A stretch of DNA of 64,000 nt from Benincasa hispida (lineage: Eukaryota; Streptophyta; Magnoliopsida; Cucurbitales; Cucurbitaceae). How positions within the stretch are numbered: the stretch's first letter is position 1; each line of letters starts with the position of its first letter. The stretch is taken from positions 44,804,476-44,868,475 of the forward strand of contig NC_052354.1 of NCBI RefSeq assembly GCF_009727055.1. Reading direction: 5' to 3'. Shown one piece after another: positions 46,530-57,772 of the stretch. The notes under the pieces are model-generated. The model saw only the letters and a program-made list of their open reading frames with translations, did no database searches and was not told where the DNA came from. The position numbers and the translations under genes are program-made.

Positions 46530-47633
46530 CTAAAAGTCAGAATCCGTGTATCCAGTAAGGATCAAATCCCTAGTTCCATACATGAGCATGTAGTCCCTCG
46601 CTCTCCGAAAATACTTGAGGATGTTCTTGATTGCGATCCAATGATCCTGTCCTAGGTTAGACTGATACTTACTGACTATTCTCACAGCATAACAGATGTC
46701 TGGTCTAGTACAGAGCATCACATACATCAAACTGCCAATGGCAAATGCATATGGGACCCGTCTCATCTTCTCAACCTCTTGAGATGTCTTAGGACACATT
46801 TCCTTAGACAAAGTAACTTCATGCCTGAACGGCAGTAGGCCCATTTTGGAGTTCTGCATCGAGTACTTGAGCAACATCTTGTCAATGTACGACGCTTGAG
46901 ATAGCGCTAGCACTTTGTTCTTTCGATCCCGAAAGATCTAAATACCAAGAACAAACTAAGCCTCTCCCAAATATTTCATTTGGAACTAAGTCACTAGCCA
47001 GTGCTTAATTGCAGTTAGTAGTCCTACATCATTCCCAATGAGTAGAATATCGTCTACATACATCACTAGAAAAACTACTGAACTGCTGATGATTTTCTTG
47101 TAGACACAAGGTTCATCAACGTTTTGGTCAAAGCCGTACGATTTGATCGCAGTATCAAATAGAATATTCCAAGATCGAGACACTTGTTTAAGCCCATAAA
47201 TGGATCAATTCAGTTTGAAAACCTTTCGCTCTTGACCTTGGGCAATGAATCCCTCGAGCTGTACCATATAAATGGTCTCCTAAAGATTGCCATTCAGAAA
47301 GGCAGTCTTGATGTCCATTTGCCAAATCTCATAATCATAATAAGCAACAATGGACAGGAGGATTCGGATCGACTTTCACATGACAACAGGCGAGAAAGTC
47401 TCCTCATAGTCGACTCCTTCCACCTGGGTATAAACCTTTGCCACAAGTCGAGCCTTGAAGGTTTGCACCTTTCCATCAGCACCTTGTTTCCTCTTATAGA
47501 TCCATTTGCAACCTGTAGGTCTGACCCTATCAGGCTGATCTACAAGATCTCATACTGAGTTGAAGTACATCGACTCTATCTCAAGATCCATGGCTTTGAC
47601 CCATTCATCCTGGTCAACATCCTCCATTGTCTT
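46530..47633 (-). pseudogene. Copia D reverse transcriptase
   Basis: Minus frames contain [34 protein letters not shown] text, MDIKTAFLNGNL, then SRSWNILFDTAIKSYGFDQN with FLVMYVDDILLIGNDVG (catalytic YVDD) and LALSQASYIDKMLLKYSMQN, EMCPKTSQEVEKMRRVPYAF. Stops at 46984, 47184 and 47380 and a frameshift split the domain. Confidence 0.88.
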
Positions 47634-48283
47634 TTAATAAGACAACGGATCCTCACTGTCGTCATCGGCTACCATAGCCAGGATTTTTGTGAAACCCACA
47701 TAGCGAACGGGTGGGTTCGCAACCCTCTCACTGCATCGAGGTTCCCTCAACTCTTGAGGTGGAACCGACCTATCAGATGAACTATCATCAACAACTCTTA
47801 CTGATGAAACAGGTTCTTCATCAACTCTTGTTGAAGTTCCAGTAGTTTCGTTGGAAAGCTCATATAACACGACCTTACTACATGGATTGTGTTCCCTAAT
47901 ATGATCCTCATCCAGAAAGGTAGTGTTCATTGAAACAAACACTCTATTTTCCGTCGGATCATAAAAATAACCCCCCGTGTACCTTTGGGGTAGCCTACAA
48001 AGAGGCATAACCTCGACCATGGTTCCAATTTCTTTGGATTAGCTTCAAGCACATGTGTTGGACAACCCCATATGCAGAAGTGACGTAAACTAGCTTGAAA
48101 CCCGTTCCACAACTCCATAGGTGTTCTCGCAACGCTCTTGGAAGGAACACGGTTGAATATATACACTGCAGTTTCCACTGCAAAACCCCAAAACAAGTTC
48201 GGTAAGGAAGCGTAACTCATCATTGACCGAACCATGTCCAACAAGGTTATGTTTCTCCTCTCCACTACACCATTCTGCTGAGG
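47634..48283 (-). pseudogene. Copia D integrase, C-terminal part
   Basis: Minus strand: [60 protein letters not shown], a frameshift, then GGYFYDPTENRVFVSMNTTF and EDHIREHNP. Of the catalytic core only the stretch with the Glu (VVERRN) is present; both Asp parts are missing because the sequence runs into adapter and then a duplicate of the same segment. Confidence 0.88.
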
Positions 48284-48321
48284 CTGTCTCTTATACACAT
48301 CTAGATGTGTATAAGAGACAG
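48284..48321. other. Nextera mate-pair junction adapter (laboratory contaminant)
   Basis: CTGTCTCTTATACACATCT (48284-48302) is immediately followed by its exact reverse complement AGATGTGTATAAGAGACAG (48303-48321). These are the two Tn5 mosaic ends of the Illumina Nextera mate-pair circularisation junction. The translation contains VSYTHLDVYKRQ, a peptide known as a tell-tale of this adapter. It is not part of the genome. Confidence 0.98.
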
Positions 48322-48473
48322 GTCTAGGAAGGAACACCATTAAAGATATACACTGCAGTTTCCACTGCAAAACCCCAAAACAAGTTCGGTAAGGAGGCGT
48401 AACTCATCATTGACCGAACCATGTCCAACAAGGTTATGTTTCTCCTCTCCACTACACCATTCTGCTGAGGTGT
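48322..48473 (-). pseudogene. Second copy of the Copia integrase segment beyond the adapter
   Basis: Repeats 48131-48283 with a handful of differences at its left end and one g/a difference inside, so it comes from another family member or a mis-joined read. It encodes TPQQNGVVERRNITLLDMVR on the minus strand. It ends where LTR-like sequence begins at 48474. Confidence 0.85.
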
Positions 48474-48994
48474 ATCTGATGCTGAGAACCCGTCACGAAC
48501 AATACATGGAAACAAGAACACCCAACGATAACACCACCAATCAGAACCTTCTATATTCTCTTTTGGGTGGAGAATTCTCAGGAGGTGTGGGCTCTAAGTT
48601 TTGGGAGAGGGATGAAGAATTTGAGAGAATTTTTTATGGAAGAACATCGACTAAAAAAAAACATCTCCATTATGTGTTTTTGGTCATGGAGAAGAAAACC
48701 CCCAACCACTTCTCGTCTCACGTTCAAACTTAAGAAAATTGTGGGAGGGAGTTATTCAACTCCCTCCTTTAATTAAATTTTAAAACTAATTTTAAATTTA
48801 ATTAAAATAATATAAATTATGTAATAACTCATTTATCATATAACATATATTATACTAAATATTTTATCAAATATAACATATAATTCATAGTTTATATTAT
48901 ACCAAATAAAACATAACTATAGTTTGAAATTCTCTCATTAAACCTATGATATTTAATATAAATCAAATTCATATTAAATTTAATCTATAGTATT
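48474..48994 (-). mobile_element. Inverted LTR pair, minus arm, segment 1
   Basis: In LTR orientation this is the 3' part: aactccctcccacaattttc, gagaatatagaaggttctga and ttgttcgtgacgggtt, resembling the plus arm at 52880-53190. It ends at GTATT where a solo LTR has inserted, and is joined directly to Copia integrase at 48473. Confidence 0.75.
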
Positions 48995-50918
48995 TGATGG
49001 AATGTACAAGCATGCAGCGGAAGCAATCAAAATCAATAAACACTCTAATTACATTTAATTTGAGTTCTAAAAGCATGCAAACACAGTTTTTCAAACAAGA
49101 GGGTTTCTAGAACATATACCTTTGAAGAATTCTCCAAATCCAAGTTGCTCTTCACAAATTTGACCTTTCAAATCAGCAGTAGACCACCAAGAGATCTTCT
49201 CTACTATTCTTCAACTTGGATTTGAGTGGTGGAACTCAAATTTTCAGTGAATTGTGAATGGAATTGGAAAGTGTTTTAAAGATAGAGAGAGTTTTTGTTG
49301 AATTACCAAAATTCAGTCTTCATCCCTTTTATCTCAGAAATTCTAAGCTTTTTATGTATCATATACATGCAAGCACTCACACTATCAGCCACATGACACT
49401 TCAAATGGCAATATCAAGTGAGCTAGGTGTTGGCATTTGGGATAATCTACTTCAACACTTCAAAAGTTGGGTAATCTCACTAACTCAAATTGATTTTTAA
49501 TTTTAATTAATTCCAAATTAATTAAAACCAAATTTCAAATTCTAAATTTGAAAATTTGACAATATTAATTTGATAATTTAAATAATTAATTAAACATTTT
49601 TAATTAATGAATTAATTAATAATTTAATATTTAATATTAAATTAACCAAACACCTATTTCAAACATGAATCCTATTCATGTAATTAATACTTAAATCAAC
49701 ATTTAATATATTTTAAACTCTTCACTTACGTTTAATTTCGATAAATTAAACATTAATTATATCGAATATAATTATCTAAACCCTAATTTAAAATTTAACA
49801 ATTCAAATTTAAATCTTAATTTAAAATTTGAACACTTCAAATTTAATTTTCAAATCGAATTTGACCGCTTCAAATTCACTTAATATACTAATCCAAGATG
49901 TACGAGCTAGTAGAGGGACCTTATGGACCTACAAATCATGAGCTCCAACGACTTGAGATTAATTGGCTAAATTCTTTAGATCAAATTAATCAATATTCGT
50001 TAACTATCGAGACATACTACTATAGCTTAGTAGTTGCACTCTTCTCACTGTAGATATATTTCTGTCAACTTGATTTAACCATAACTAGTAAGTTGACCCT
50101 TCACAAGTTGTTCATAATAACGACTGAGTCAAAAGTTGTTTTACCCCCAAAATTACATCTTGTTTCTTAAGTCCCACTGATTCTCTAATGAATAATTGGT
50201 TTGTGATCCAATCACTAAACTGAGTCCCTCTCTGGCCAATGAGAGTACTTTAAGAGAACAACTTCTCTACTATCCTTAAATCGGGTAGGTGTGAATTCCG
50301 TCTTGTACACTATGTCCCCAATTATCTACCCGATCTTACCCCTAAAATGAGAGACTTATTGAGCTAGCACTGTTGAGCCAACCCTCACCTATGCATATCT
50401 AAGGATAATCTTAAATAAACAGGAGTTCATAGTTAGCTCAGGATTAAGGTCGAGTTACCTAGATCATCACTTTGAAACAGTCAGTTTTAAATAGTAAACA
50501 ACGTTATAAGGTAAGAGTGACTTATTTTTTCGTTTGATCTTATAAAAACTCATTGCATAGGACACCCCCGCTCCTCATGTCAATACATGAATGAATCAAG
50601 ATCATATCGTTTGTAGCACTTTACAACAAATTGTAACAACTACAAAGTGATTCGCATCCGATAGTGTTACCAGAATAAGGAACCTACTTATTTGTATACT
50701 ATAGACTGTTTTAACTATTTCTTGAACTCGATCCACTCTTATTCATTACATAAAATTCAAGTATTCTAATAGTCACGAATCTTTAGTTTATTGGATTTCG
50801 TCTTTGCAATTTACATATTCAACAATAGTTTTATTGAATAAACTTCAATAACATCTTTATTGATAATAGAATATGTTTATTATTACAAACTGCGAGATTT
50901 AGGACATACAACCCAACA
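48995..50918 (-). mobile_element. Solo LTR (1924 bp) with perfect target duplications
   Basis: Plus strand TGATGGAATGTACAAG to CATACAACCCAACA; minus strand starts TGTTGGGTTGTATGTCC. Target duplications GTATT at 48990-48994 and 50919-50923 are identical and the interrupted LTR reads on across it. It is the most complete member of the family also seen at 10094-10930 and 55032-56830, and its start resembles the Copia C LTR. Good termini and flanks suggest a fairly recent insertion followed by LTR-LTR recombination. Confidence 0.93.
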
Positions 50919-50923
50919 GTATT

Positions 50924-51692
50924 TACTTGAATCTAATTCATATCATTAATATTTGAATCATATTTAAATATTTATTTTCTCTCAAATAAACTTTATATTA
51001 TAATGTATCAAATACATTATATTCATTATATCACATATAATTAATTTAAACTAATTATATCACACATAACTAATTCTCTCAATTAATTTGAACAATTTAA
51101 ATTAATCTAAAATTAATTCTTAATAATCCCTATTGAGCTACAGAGGGGACCTTATGGACCTGTAGATTGAAGCTCCAATGGTATTTGAATAATTAATTAA
51201 ACTCTTTTAATTAAATTATTCAACATCCATTAACTGTCGGTCGCTCCACTAAAGACCGATAGTTGCACTCTTCACACTACAAATATATTTTTGTGTCCAT
51301 TGGATATAACTAGTCAACAATGCGATGACCCTTCACAAATTGGTCTTAAGTACAGTTGGACCAAAATGACCATTTTGCCCCTATAGTTACATCTAACTCC
51401 TTAAGTACCACTGATTCCTCTAATGAACAATAAGTCATCGTCCAACTTTGAACAAACCCCTCTTGGGCGAAGAGAGAGCTGACACCACATTGTTTAATCC
51501 CCAGAATCAAACCTTAAGAGAGCAATTTATCCACTTACCCAGACGTTAAGGAATGGGTGAATTTCATCTTGTGTAGTTGTGTTCCCAGCTCCTCAATCAG
51601 AGGAATCCTCAAAATGATAGGCTTATTGAGTCGGAAATCTGATAACCCTCACCCATACAAATCAAGGATCGCCTTTATGGACAAAAGTTCAC
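50924..51692 (-). mobile_element. Inverted LTR pair, minus arm, segment 2
   Basis: Continues the LTR interrupted at 48994. In LTR orientation it includes gtccataaggtcccctctgt, aatggacacaaaaatatatt, ggttagatgtaacta-like text and gagggttatcagatttccga. It meets the plus arm at about 51692-51704 in the mirror centre (gttcacaactcattcaggat / atcctgagtgagttgtgaac). Confidence 0.8.
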
Positions 51693-53371
51693 AACTCATT
51701 CAGGATAACCATAGGTGATATGACCTGAATCCTGAGTGAGTTGTGAACTTCTGCCTATAAAGACGGTCCTTGATTTTTATGGGTGAGAGTTATCAGATTT
51801 TCGACTCAATAAGTCTATCATTTTGAGGATTTGTTTGATTGGGGAGTTAGGAACATAGCTACACAAGATGGAATTCACTTATTTCCTAACGTCTGGGTAA
51901 GTGGATAAATTGCTCTCTTAAGGACTGATTATGGGGTTTGAACAATGTGGCACCACACTCTCTCTTGGTCCGAGGGGAGTTTGGTCATAGTTGGACTATA
52001 ACTTATTGTTCATTAGAGGGATCAGTGGTACTTAAGAAGTTAGATGTAACTACGGGGGCAAAACGGTAATTTTGGTCCAGTTGTAGTAACAAGCAATGTG
52101 TGAATGGTTATTGCATTGTTGACTGGTTATATCCAATGGACACAGAAATATATCTGTAGTATGATGAGTGCAGCTTTCGGTGTTTAGTAGAGTGACTGAC
52201 AATTAATGGATGTTGAATAATTTAATTAAAAGAGTTTAATTAATTATTCAAGTACCATTGGAGCTTCAATCTACATGTCCATAAAGTCCCCTTTGTAGCT
52301 CAACATGGAATATTGAGAATTAATTTTAGATTAATTTGAATTGTTCAAATTAATTGAAAGAATTAATTATATGTGATATAATTAATTTAAATTAATTATA
52401 TGTTATATAATGAATATAATGTATTTGATATATTATAATATGACATTTATTAAAAGGAATAAATATTTGAATATGATTCAAATACTAATTATATGGATGA
52501 GATTCATATAATTAAATTTAATATGAATTGGATTTATATTAAATACCATGTATCATTGAGAGAAATTAAAACTATAGATTATATTATATTTGATACAATA
52601 TAAAAACTATAAGTTATGTGTTATATTTGGTATAACATATATTTTAATATATACTATATGATAAGGTGGTTATCGTATATGTGTGTGTGTATATATATAT
52701 AAATATATGTCTGTATGTATGTATACATATACATATATATATTTCTGTATGTATGTATACATATACATATATATATGTATATGTATGTATGTATGTATGT
52801 ATATATATTAAATAATTTATTAAATATTTGTTATTTATTAAATTATTTTAAATTCAATTAATTTTTCTTTTTAATAATTGAGAAGGGAGTTGCAACTCTC
52901 TCCCCCTCTTTTCTTTCAATTTGATCGTGCTTGTATGTTTTTTTAAGGTGTGGTCTTTATCTTCTTCACAGAAGATTTATAGAAGACAACTCAATCTCTC
53001 TGTTTTTCTCTCTAAAATTCACAGAAAAGAAAATTCCTTTCTCAAATCATTCTTCCCTTTTTCCAAAACTCAGAGGTCACAACTCTTGAGTATTCTCTTC
53101 CCCTACAGAGAATTTGGAGGAAACTTTTGTGGTGGTGTCCTCGTTTGAATTTTTTTTTTGTTTGTGATCGTTCGTGACCGGAGAGGTGGATTTCGTGAAG
53201 ATAGTTAAGTTCTTCAAGGGTAATTGTTTTCCTAACCCTTCCTCCTCTTTTCGAAAGCATATTGTAATATAATGTCAATGCATATTTATTTGTACTGTGA
53301 ATTATCATTCTATGAAAATTTGGGATTGAAAACGATTTCCGCTTCCCATTGAACCTCAAGGTTCCTTCACA
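51693..53371 (+). mobile_element. Inverted LTR pair, plus arm
   Basis: Same LTR family in plus orientation from the gacctgaatcctgagtgagt block to the end cctcaaggttccttca. Over about 1.2 kb it mirrors the minus arm with mainly substitutions and moderate indels. It carries a compound microsatellite at 52677-52811 not shared with the other arm. After 53371 no primer binding site follows. Confidence 0.8.
52677..52811 (+). repeat. Compound (GT)n/(TA)n/(GTAT)n microsatellite
   Basis: Alternating gtgtgtgt, tatatata, gtatgtatgtatgt tracts, with ctgtatgtatgtatacatat repeated twice at about a 40-bp spacing. Confidence 0.9.
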
Positions 53372-53409
53372 CTCAATGCTCCCAATGATAAAAGACGGAC
53401 TATGTGGGT

Positions 53410-54612
53410 GTAGGGTAGTGTTACAGCGTTGCAATGCTACAAGATTTGACAGAGTGCCTCCAACGTGCGCACAAGGCAGCGTCGCACTAGAGCCTCAACC
53501 CTACTCCAACGTTTAAGGGTTGTTGTTGACAAGAGAGTTGCAACGCTCCCAAGAATGTTGCAATGCTCACCTGATTTCCAGATATACTTCTTTTCAATTT
53601 AGGTCAGGGGGATATCAATTTTGATGGAGGCCGATCAGAGACTTAGTTTTTTTTTCTTTTCCTTTATCTTTTCCTCATTAATAGGTTAGATTTTTAGTTT
53701 TTTTAGTTGTAATCATGAATCAGATCTTATTCTTCAATTTGTCTACGAATTTATGAAGTAATTCCTATCTAAGTTCTTCGAGTAAGAGGTTTCTATGTTC
53801 AATTTCTTGAGACTTCTTTAACTGGAATTAATATTCTTTAATTCTATGATTTCTTTGAATCTTGATCTAATTTAGATTTGCATTTATATGTTGGATTGAC
53901 GATCATACCATAATTGCATATCTTTGTTAGTTAATTTCAAGCTCGCGCATTTCCTTATGTTTGTTTATCCTAGAATTTACCCCAGTAGCATAGGATTGAA
54001 TGTGAATTCTTTGATTCAACCTAGGTTCAAAGAACAATTTGATTAATTGAATAAGGTCGTCCAATCAATAGTCAACACAATTGAATCCTAAATCTTCATG
54101 CAAATGAACTTTATTTCTATATGGACGCTATCGAACCCAAATAGAGTTAAGAGCATATAGTTTAATTAGGGAATGACTTTCCATACTTAGGACGCTTGAT
54201 TGATTTGGTTTTAATTAGTTGTCGGCCTTTGTAGAGACTAGTTAAATCAAATTGATTTAGTTGTTGTGCATGCATAGAATGGAATGTTTGTTTAACTAAT
54301 GAACTCCATGATAGAAATTGCATGGAATTCTCCCTCTTACTCTAGAAATTAGGTAGACTCAAATCTTAGATTACATTTACCCTTTGTGTTTTAATTTTCT
54401 GCATGTTTTCATTTTATCCAAAACCAAAACTCTCATTTTGACGGTTTTTTAAGTCAAATTTAGCTTACGAGAGATTTAATTCTTGGCCTCTTTGTAGTTC
54501 AACCCCCTGCTTGCCAATTGTGTTACCTAGTAGTATAAGTAGTGGTTCAATGAATTATAAGTATATTATTTGTTTGGGTTTGAGTTTATTGATGACATAA
54601 ATTCGACCCAAC
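53410..54612 (+). mobile_element. Gypsy-type LTR fragment
   Basis: Non-coding; ends gatgacataaattcgaccca acaa-like, a common end of plant Gypsy LTRs, and includes gttcaaccccctgcttgcca and gtagtataagtagtggttca. Around 53420-53580 gttgcaa(t/c)gct recurs several times. Neither target duplication nor a primer binding site is visible after it, so solo or truncated status is open. Confidence 0.5.
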
Positions 54613-55031
54613 AATACCTCAAATGGAATGCTATTGTGATCAAGTCTAAATAATGCTACATGTGTTACAAAGTTTATGCATGATTCATTTTAAAAAGAAT
54701 ATTATGTTTGACCATTAATTTGATTGAAGTTGAAAAGTATTATAATTACTTTCAGTTTAGTTTGGCCATGTAACATTATTTGTTGGCAACATGAAAACAT
54801 ACAAATTCATTATTTAGGAAGCTTGTATAATTTGATAGTAATTTGAGATATTGCCTAACCTATAAAATATGTGATATTTTATAAGATATGAGGACTTATG
54901 CCCAAAGTAGATACAATAACATACTATAATGAAGTATCGAACAAAGTTGTAGTGGAACCTCGTAAGTAGTCATAGTGTGATCCATGACTAAACTCTATCG
55001 AATAGTGGCTACTTTAGGGGAGGTTCAGTGT
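54613..55031. other. Spacer, nothing recognised
   Basis: AT-rich, no reading frame of note. The end (acttatgcccaaagtagata) has a retrotransposon-like flavour but cannot be assigned. Confidence 0.4.
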
Positions 55032-56830
55032 TGGATTATATCATCACGAAACCGAAGCGATGGGGATCAATAAGCACTCTAATTCATTAATTTTTTGCAG
55101 AAACGAAAGCATGCTCTAGCAGAAATAAATGGGTTTCAAGTCATACCTTTGAAGAACCTTTGATATCTCGATTTTCAGCTGCAAATTCCTCTAAATCTTG
55201 TTGCAGACCACCACAAGATCTTCCCTACTATTCTCTTGGTGCTCTAGATTGAGTTGTGGGACTCAAAATAAGCTAAAATCAAGGGAACTTGAAGAATACT
55301 CACAGCAGCAACCAATGAAGAACTCCTTCAACCGAATTTTTTAACAAAAATTCTTATGATTGCATTGCCTCAAATTCACTCCAATATCTTCAATATATTG
55401 CAGACGATCATGCAAAGAGAATGACTGCTTGAGATGCAGCTCACGTTTGGAGTAATTGAAGTTTGAAGATGGTGGGTTTAGTGTGAGCTACTTGAAGATG
55501 AAGATGGAAAACTCATTTTCCATTTGTGTAATTTTCTATTTCCAAAATCCAAAATTTGATTTTAAAACCACAATTTGATTTAAAAAATCAAAATTTATTA
55601 ATTTTACAAATTAATTTCATAAATTAATTTTTTAATAAAATTAATAAATAATTATTTAAACAATTTAAATAATTCTAAGTAATTTAATATCCAATATTAA
55701 ATCAATTTTACACAAATCCATCTTCATATATTTAAATCATATTTAAATATAAATTCTCCAATTCTGTTTGATTCTAATTTGAACGTTTCAAATTAGCTTA
55801 TCACGCTACTCTAGAGCTAATCCATTTCTGAGCTAGTAAAGGGACCTCCTGGACCTACAGATCATGGGCTCCAACGATCCGAGATTAATCGGCTAAACTC
55901 ATTAGACCAAACTAACCCCCATTCGTTAACTAATGGGTCACTTCATTAAAGCCCACAGTTGAACTCCCCTCACTGTAGATATATTATGTCCACTCAATAT
56001 AACCATGATTAGTAAGTTAACCCTTCACAGGTTGTTCGTAATAACGGCTGGGTCAAATCTCTGTTTTACCTCCAAAATTACCTCTTGTTCCTTAAGTCCC
56101 ATTGATCCCCCAATGAACAATTGTTTTGTGATCCAATCAACAAAACTGAGTCCCTTCCGGACCAATGAGAGGGTGAGGCCCCTTGTTCAAGACCCAGAAT
56201 CAGCACTTAAGAAAACAATCTCTCTACTATCCCTTATAACGGATAGGAGTGAATTTCGTTTTGTACCCTATGTCCCCAACTATATATCCAGTCTTACCCC
56301 TAAAATGGGAGGTTATTGAGCCGGCATTGTTGAGCCAACCCTCACCTATGAAAATCTAAGGATAATTTCAAATAAACAGGAGTTCATAGTTCGCTCCGAA
56401 TTAAGGTCAAGTTACCTAGGTCATCACTTTGAAATAGTTGGTCTTAAACAGTAAACAACGTTATAAAGTAAGAGTGACTAATTTCATGGTCCAATCTTGT
56501 ACAAACCTTTTTACACAAGGACACCTCCACTTCTCATGTCCCAACATAAACGAATTAGGATCACTTCGTTTGTAACACTTTACAACTCTTTGTAACAACT
56601 ACAGAGTAGGTCGTATCCAATAGTGTTACCAGAATAAGGTATCCAACCTTATTCATATACTATAGATCATTTTGACTATTTACTCGAACTTGATCCATTT
56701 TTATGTCTCCACATAAAGTTCAAATATTCATCCAATAGTCAAGGGACTTTTAGGTTTATTGGATTTCTATTAACCAAAACATCTATTCAATAACACCTTA
56801 TTCTTGACCGATGAACATAAACATGTTCAT
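55032..56830 (-). mobile_element. Copia LTR, 5' end truncated
   Basis: Minus-oriented relative of 48995-50918 with the same blocks: agcactctaattcattaatt, cagaccaccacaagatcttc, gggacctcctggacctacag, gtcttacccctaaaatggga, ggacacctccacttctcatg and accagaataaggtatccaac. It should end in ...cataaaacccaaca, but stops at about 56830, where another repeat starts. A few in-frame stretches (56005-56319) are chance. Confidence 0.8.
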
Positions 56831-56837
56831 TTTCTAG

Positions 56838-57240
56838 AGATGACAGGTGGAGATTCCCATTTTAGGTGGGAAATAGGGAAGAGATTGGGGAAAAATTTTG
56901 GTAAGTTAGATAAGGATGAGGAATCTCATGCGTTAAAAAATTTTCATCCCGTCCCTGCTCCATTTGCCTCTTTTTCAATTTTATTATGTTATTATTATTA
57001 TATAAATATTATATTTAAGTTTAAACTTTTATTGTTTAATGATCAAGCTAATGAATAAGTTTATATTGAACATGTAGATTTAGATTATAAATATGGATAA
57101 TTTGATAGATAATTTATAAACAAAATTGAGTAATTTTTCTTTAAATTCAAATTTTCTATATGGTCATTTGAATGAAAATTTTAAGTGTACTAATTAAAAA
57201 AATTTAATAGAATTTGTTTGATTTTTTTTAAAAAACAAAA
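56838..57240 (+). repeat. Dispersed non-autonomous repeat, copy 2
   Basis: Related to 6238-6680: gattcccattttaggtggga, gattggggaaaaattttg, atcccgtccctgct, then an AT-rich body with aatgatcaagctaatgaata and tttaaattcaaatttt. Non-coding. Confidence 0.5.
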
Positions 57241-57675
57241 TAGGTGATATTTGAATCTACATCCCGTGGAATCTTATAAAATTAAATGAAAATTTTCGAA
57301 CAACGAAGAAAAGCACACACGAAGACAAGAAAACCTTTACTTTATCTTGCCAAAAAGTGAACCAACCAAAGTTTAAAAGGTTTTTGACGAAAATATTGAA
57401 ATCTTACTTTTACATAAATTTCAATGAAAATATAGATAAATTTTTATTTCGACGATATTTTTAAAAAATTATAAAAAAAAAGAAGATAAATACTTATATT
57501 AGTGATATTTTATTGTTAATTTTAATATTTCAAAGATTTTTCTATAATACATTGTTCGATTTACTTATCATGTCGATGTCGAAACCATAAAAACACACCA
57601 ATATTGTTGTAAGAAATTTAATATTATATAACCAGTTTAATAACCAACACTAAGATCAGTCATTTCATTCTTCTT
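57241..57675. other. Upstream region of the PPR gene
   Basis: AT-rich intergenic sequence with poly-A tracts (57470-57485). No repeat family recognised. It should contain the distal promoter of the PPR gene. Confidence 0.5.
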
Positions 57676-57683
57676 TATAAAAG
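57676..57683 (+). promoter_or_regulatory. Probable TATA box of the PPR gene
   Basis: TATAAAAG about 90 bp upstream of the first in-frame ATG. Transcription would start around 57705-57715, giving a short 5' leader. Confidence 0.55.
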
Positions 57684-57752
57684 AAAGTCTTGTCTTTACC
57701 TTAGCAGTTACCCTAACCATTTTCTCTCTTGTTCTCAGAGAAATTCCAGTCG

Positions 57753-57767
57753 ATGTCTTCCAAGTGA
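57753..57767 (+). promoter_or_regulatory. Short upstream ORF (4 codons) before the PPR gene
   Basis: ATG TCT TCC AAG TGA ends 5 bp before the ATG of the PPR protein. If the leader starts near the TATA-predicted site, ribosomes meet this ATG first, so it may dampen translation. Confidence 0.5.
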
Positions 57768-57772
57768 AAAAC

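Noticed and set aside
48284..48321. Perfect 38-bp palindrome as an att site, terminator or bacterial transposon end
   Set aside because: It is exactly the two Tn5 mosaic ends of a sequencing kit junction adapter.
57764..57772. PPR protein starting three codons earlier at 57764
   Set aside because: That codon is GTG; the first in-frame ATG is 57773.
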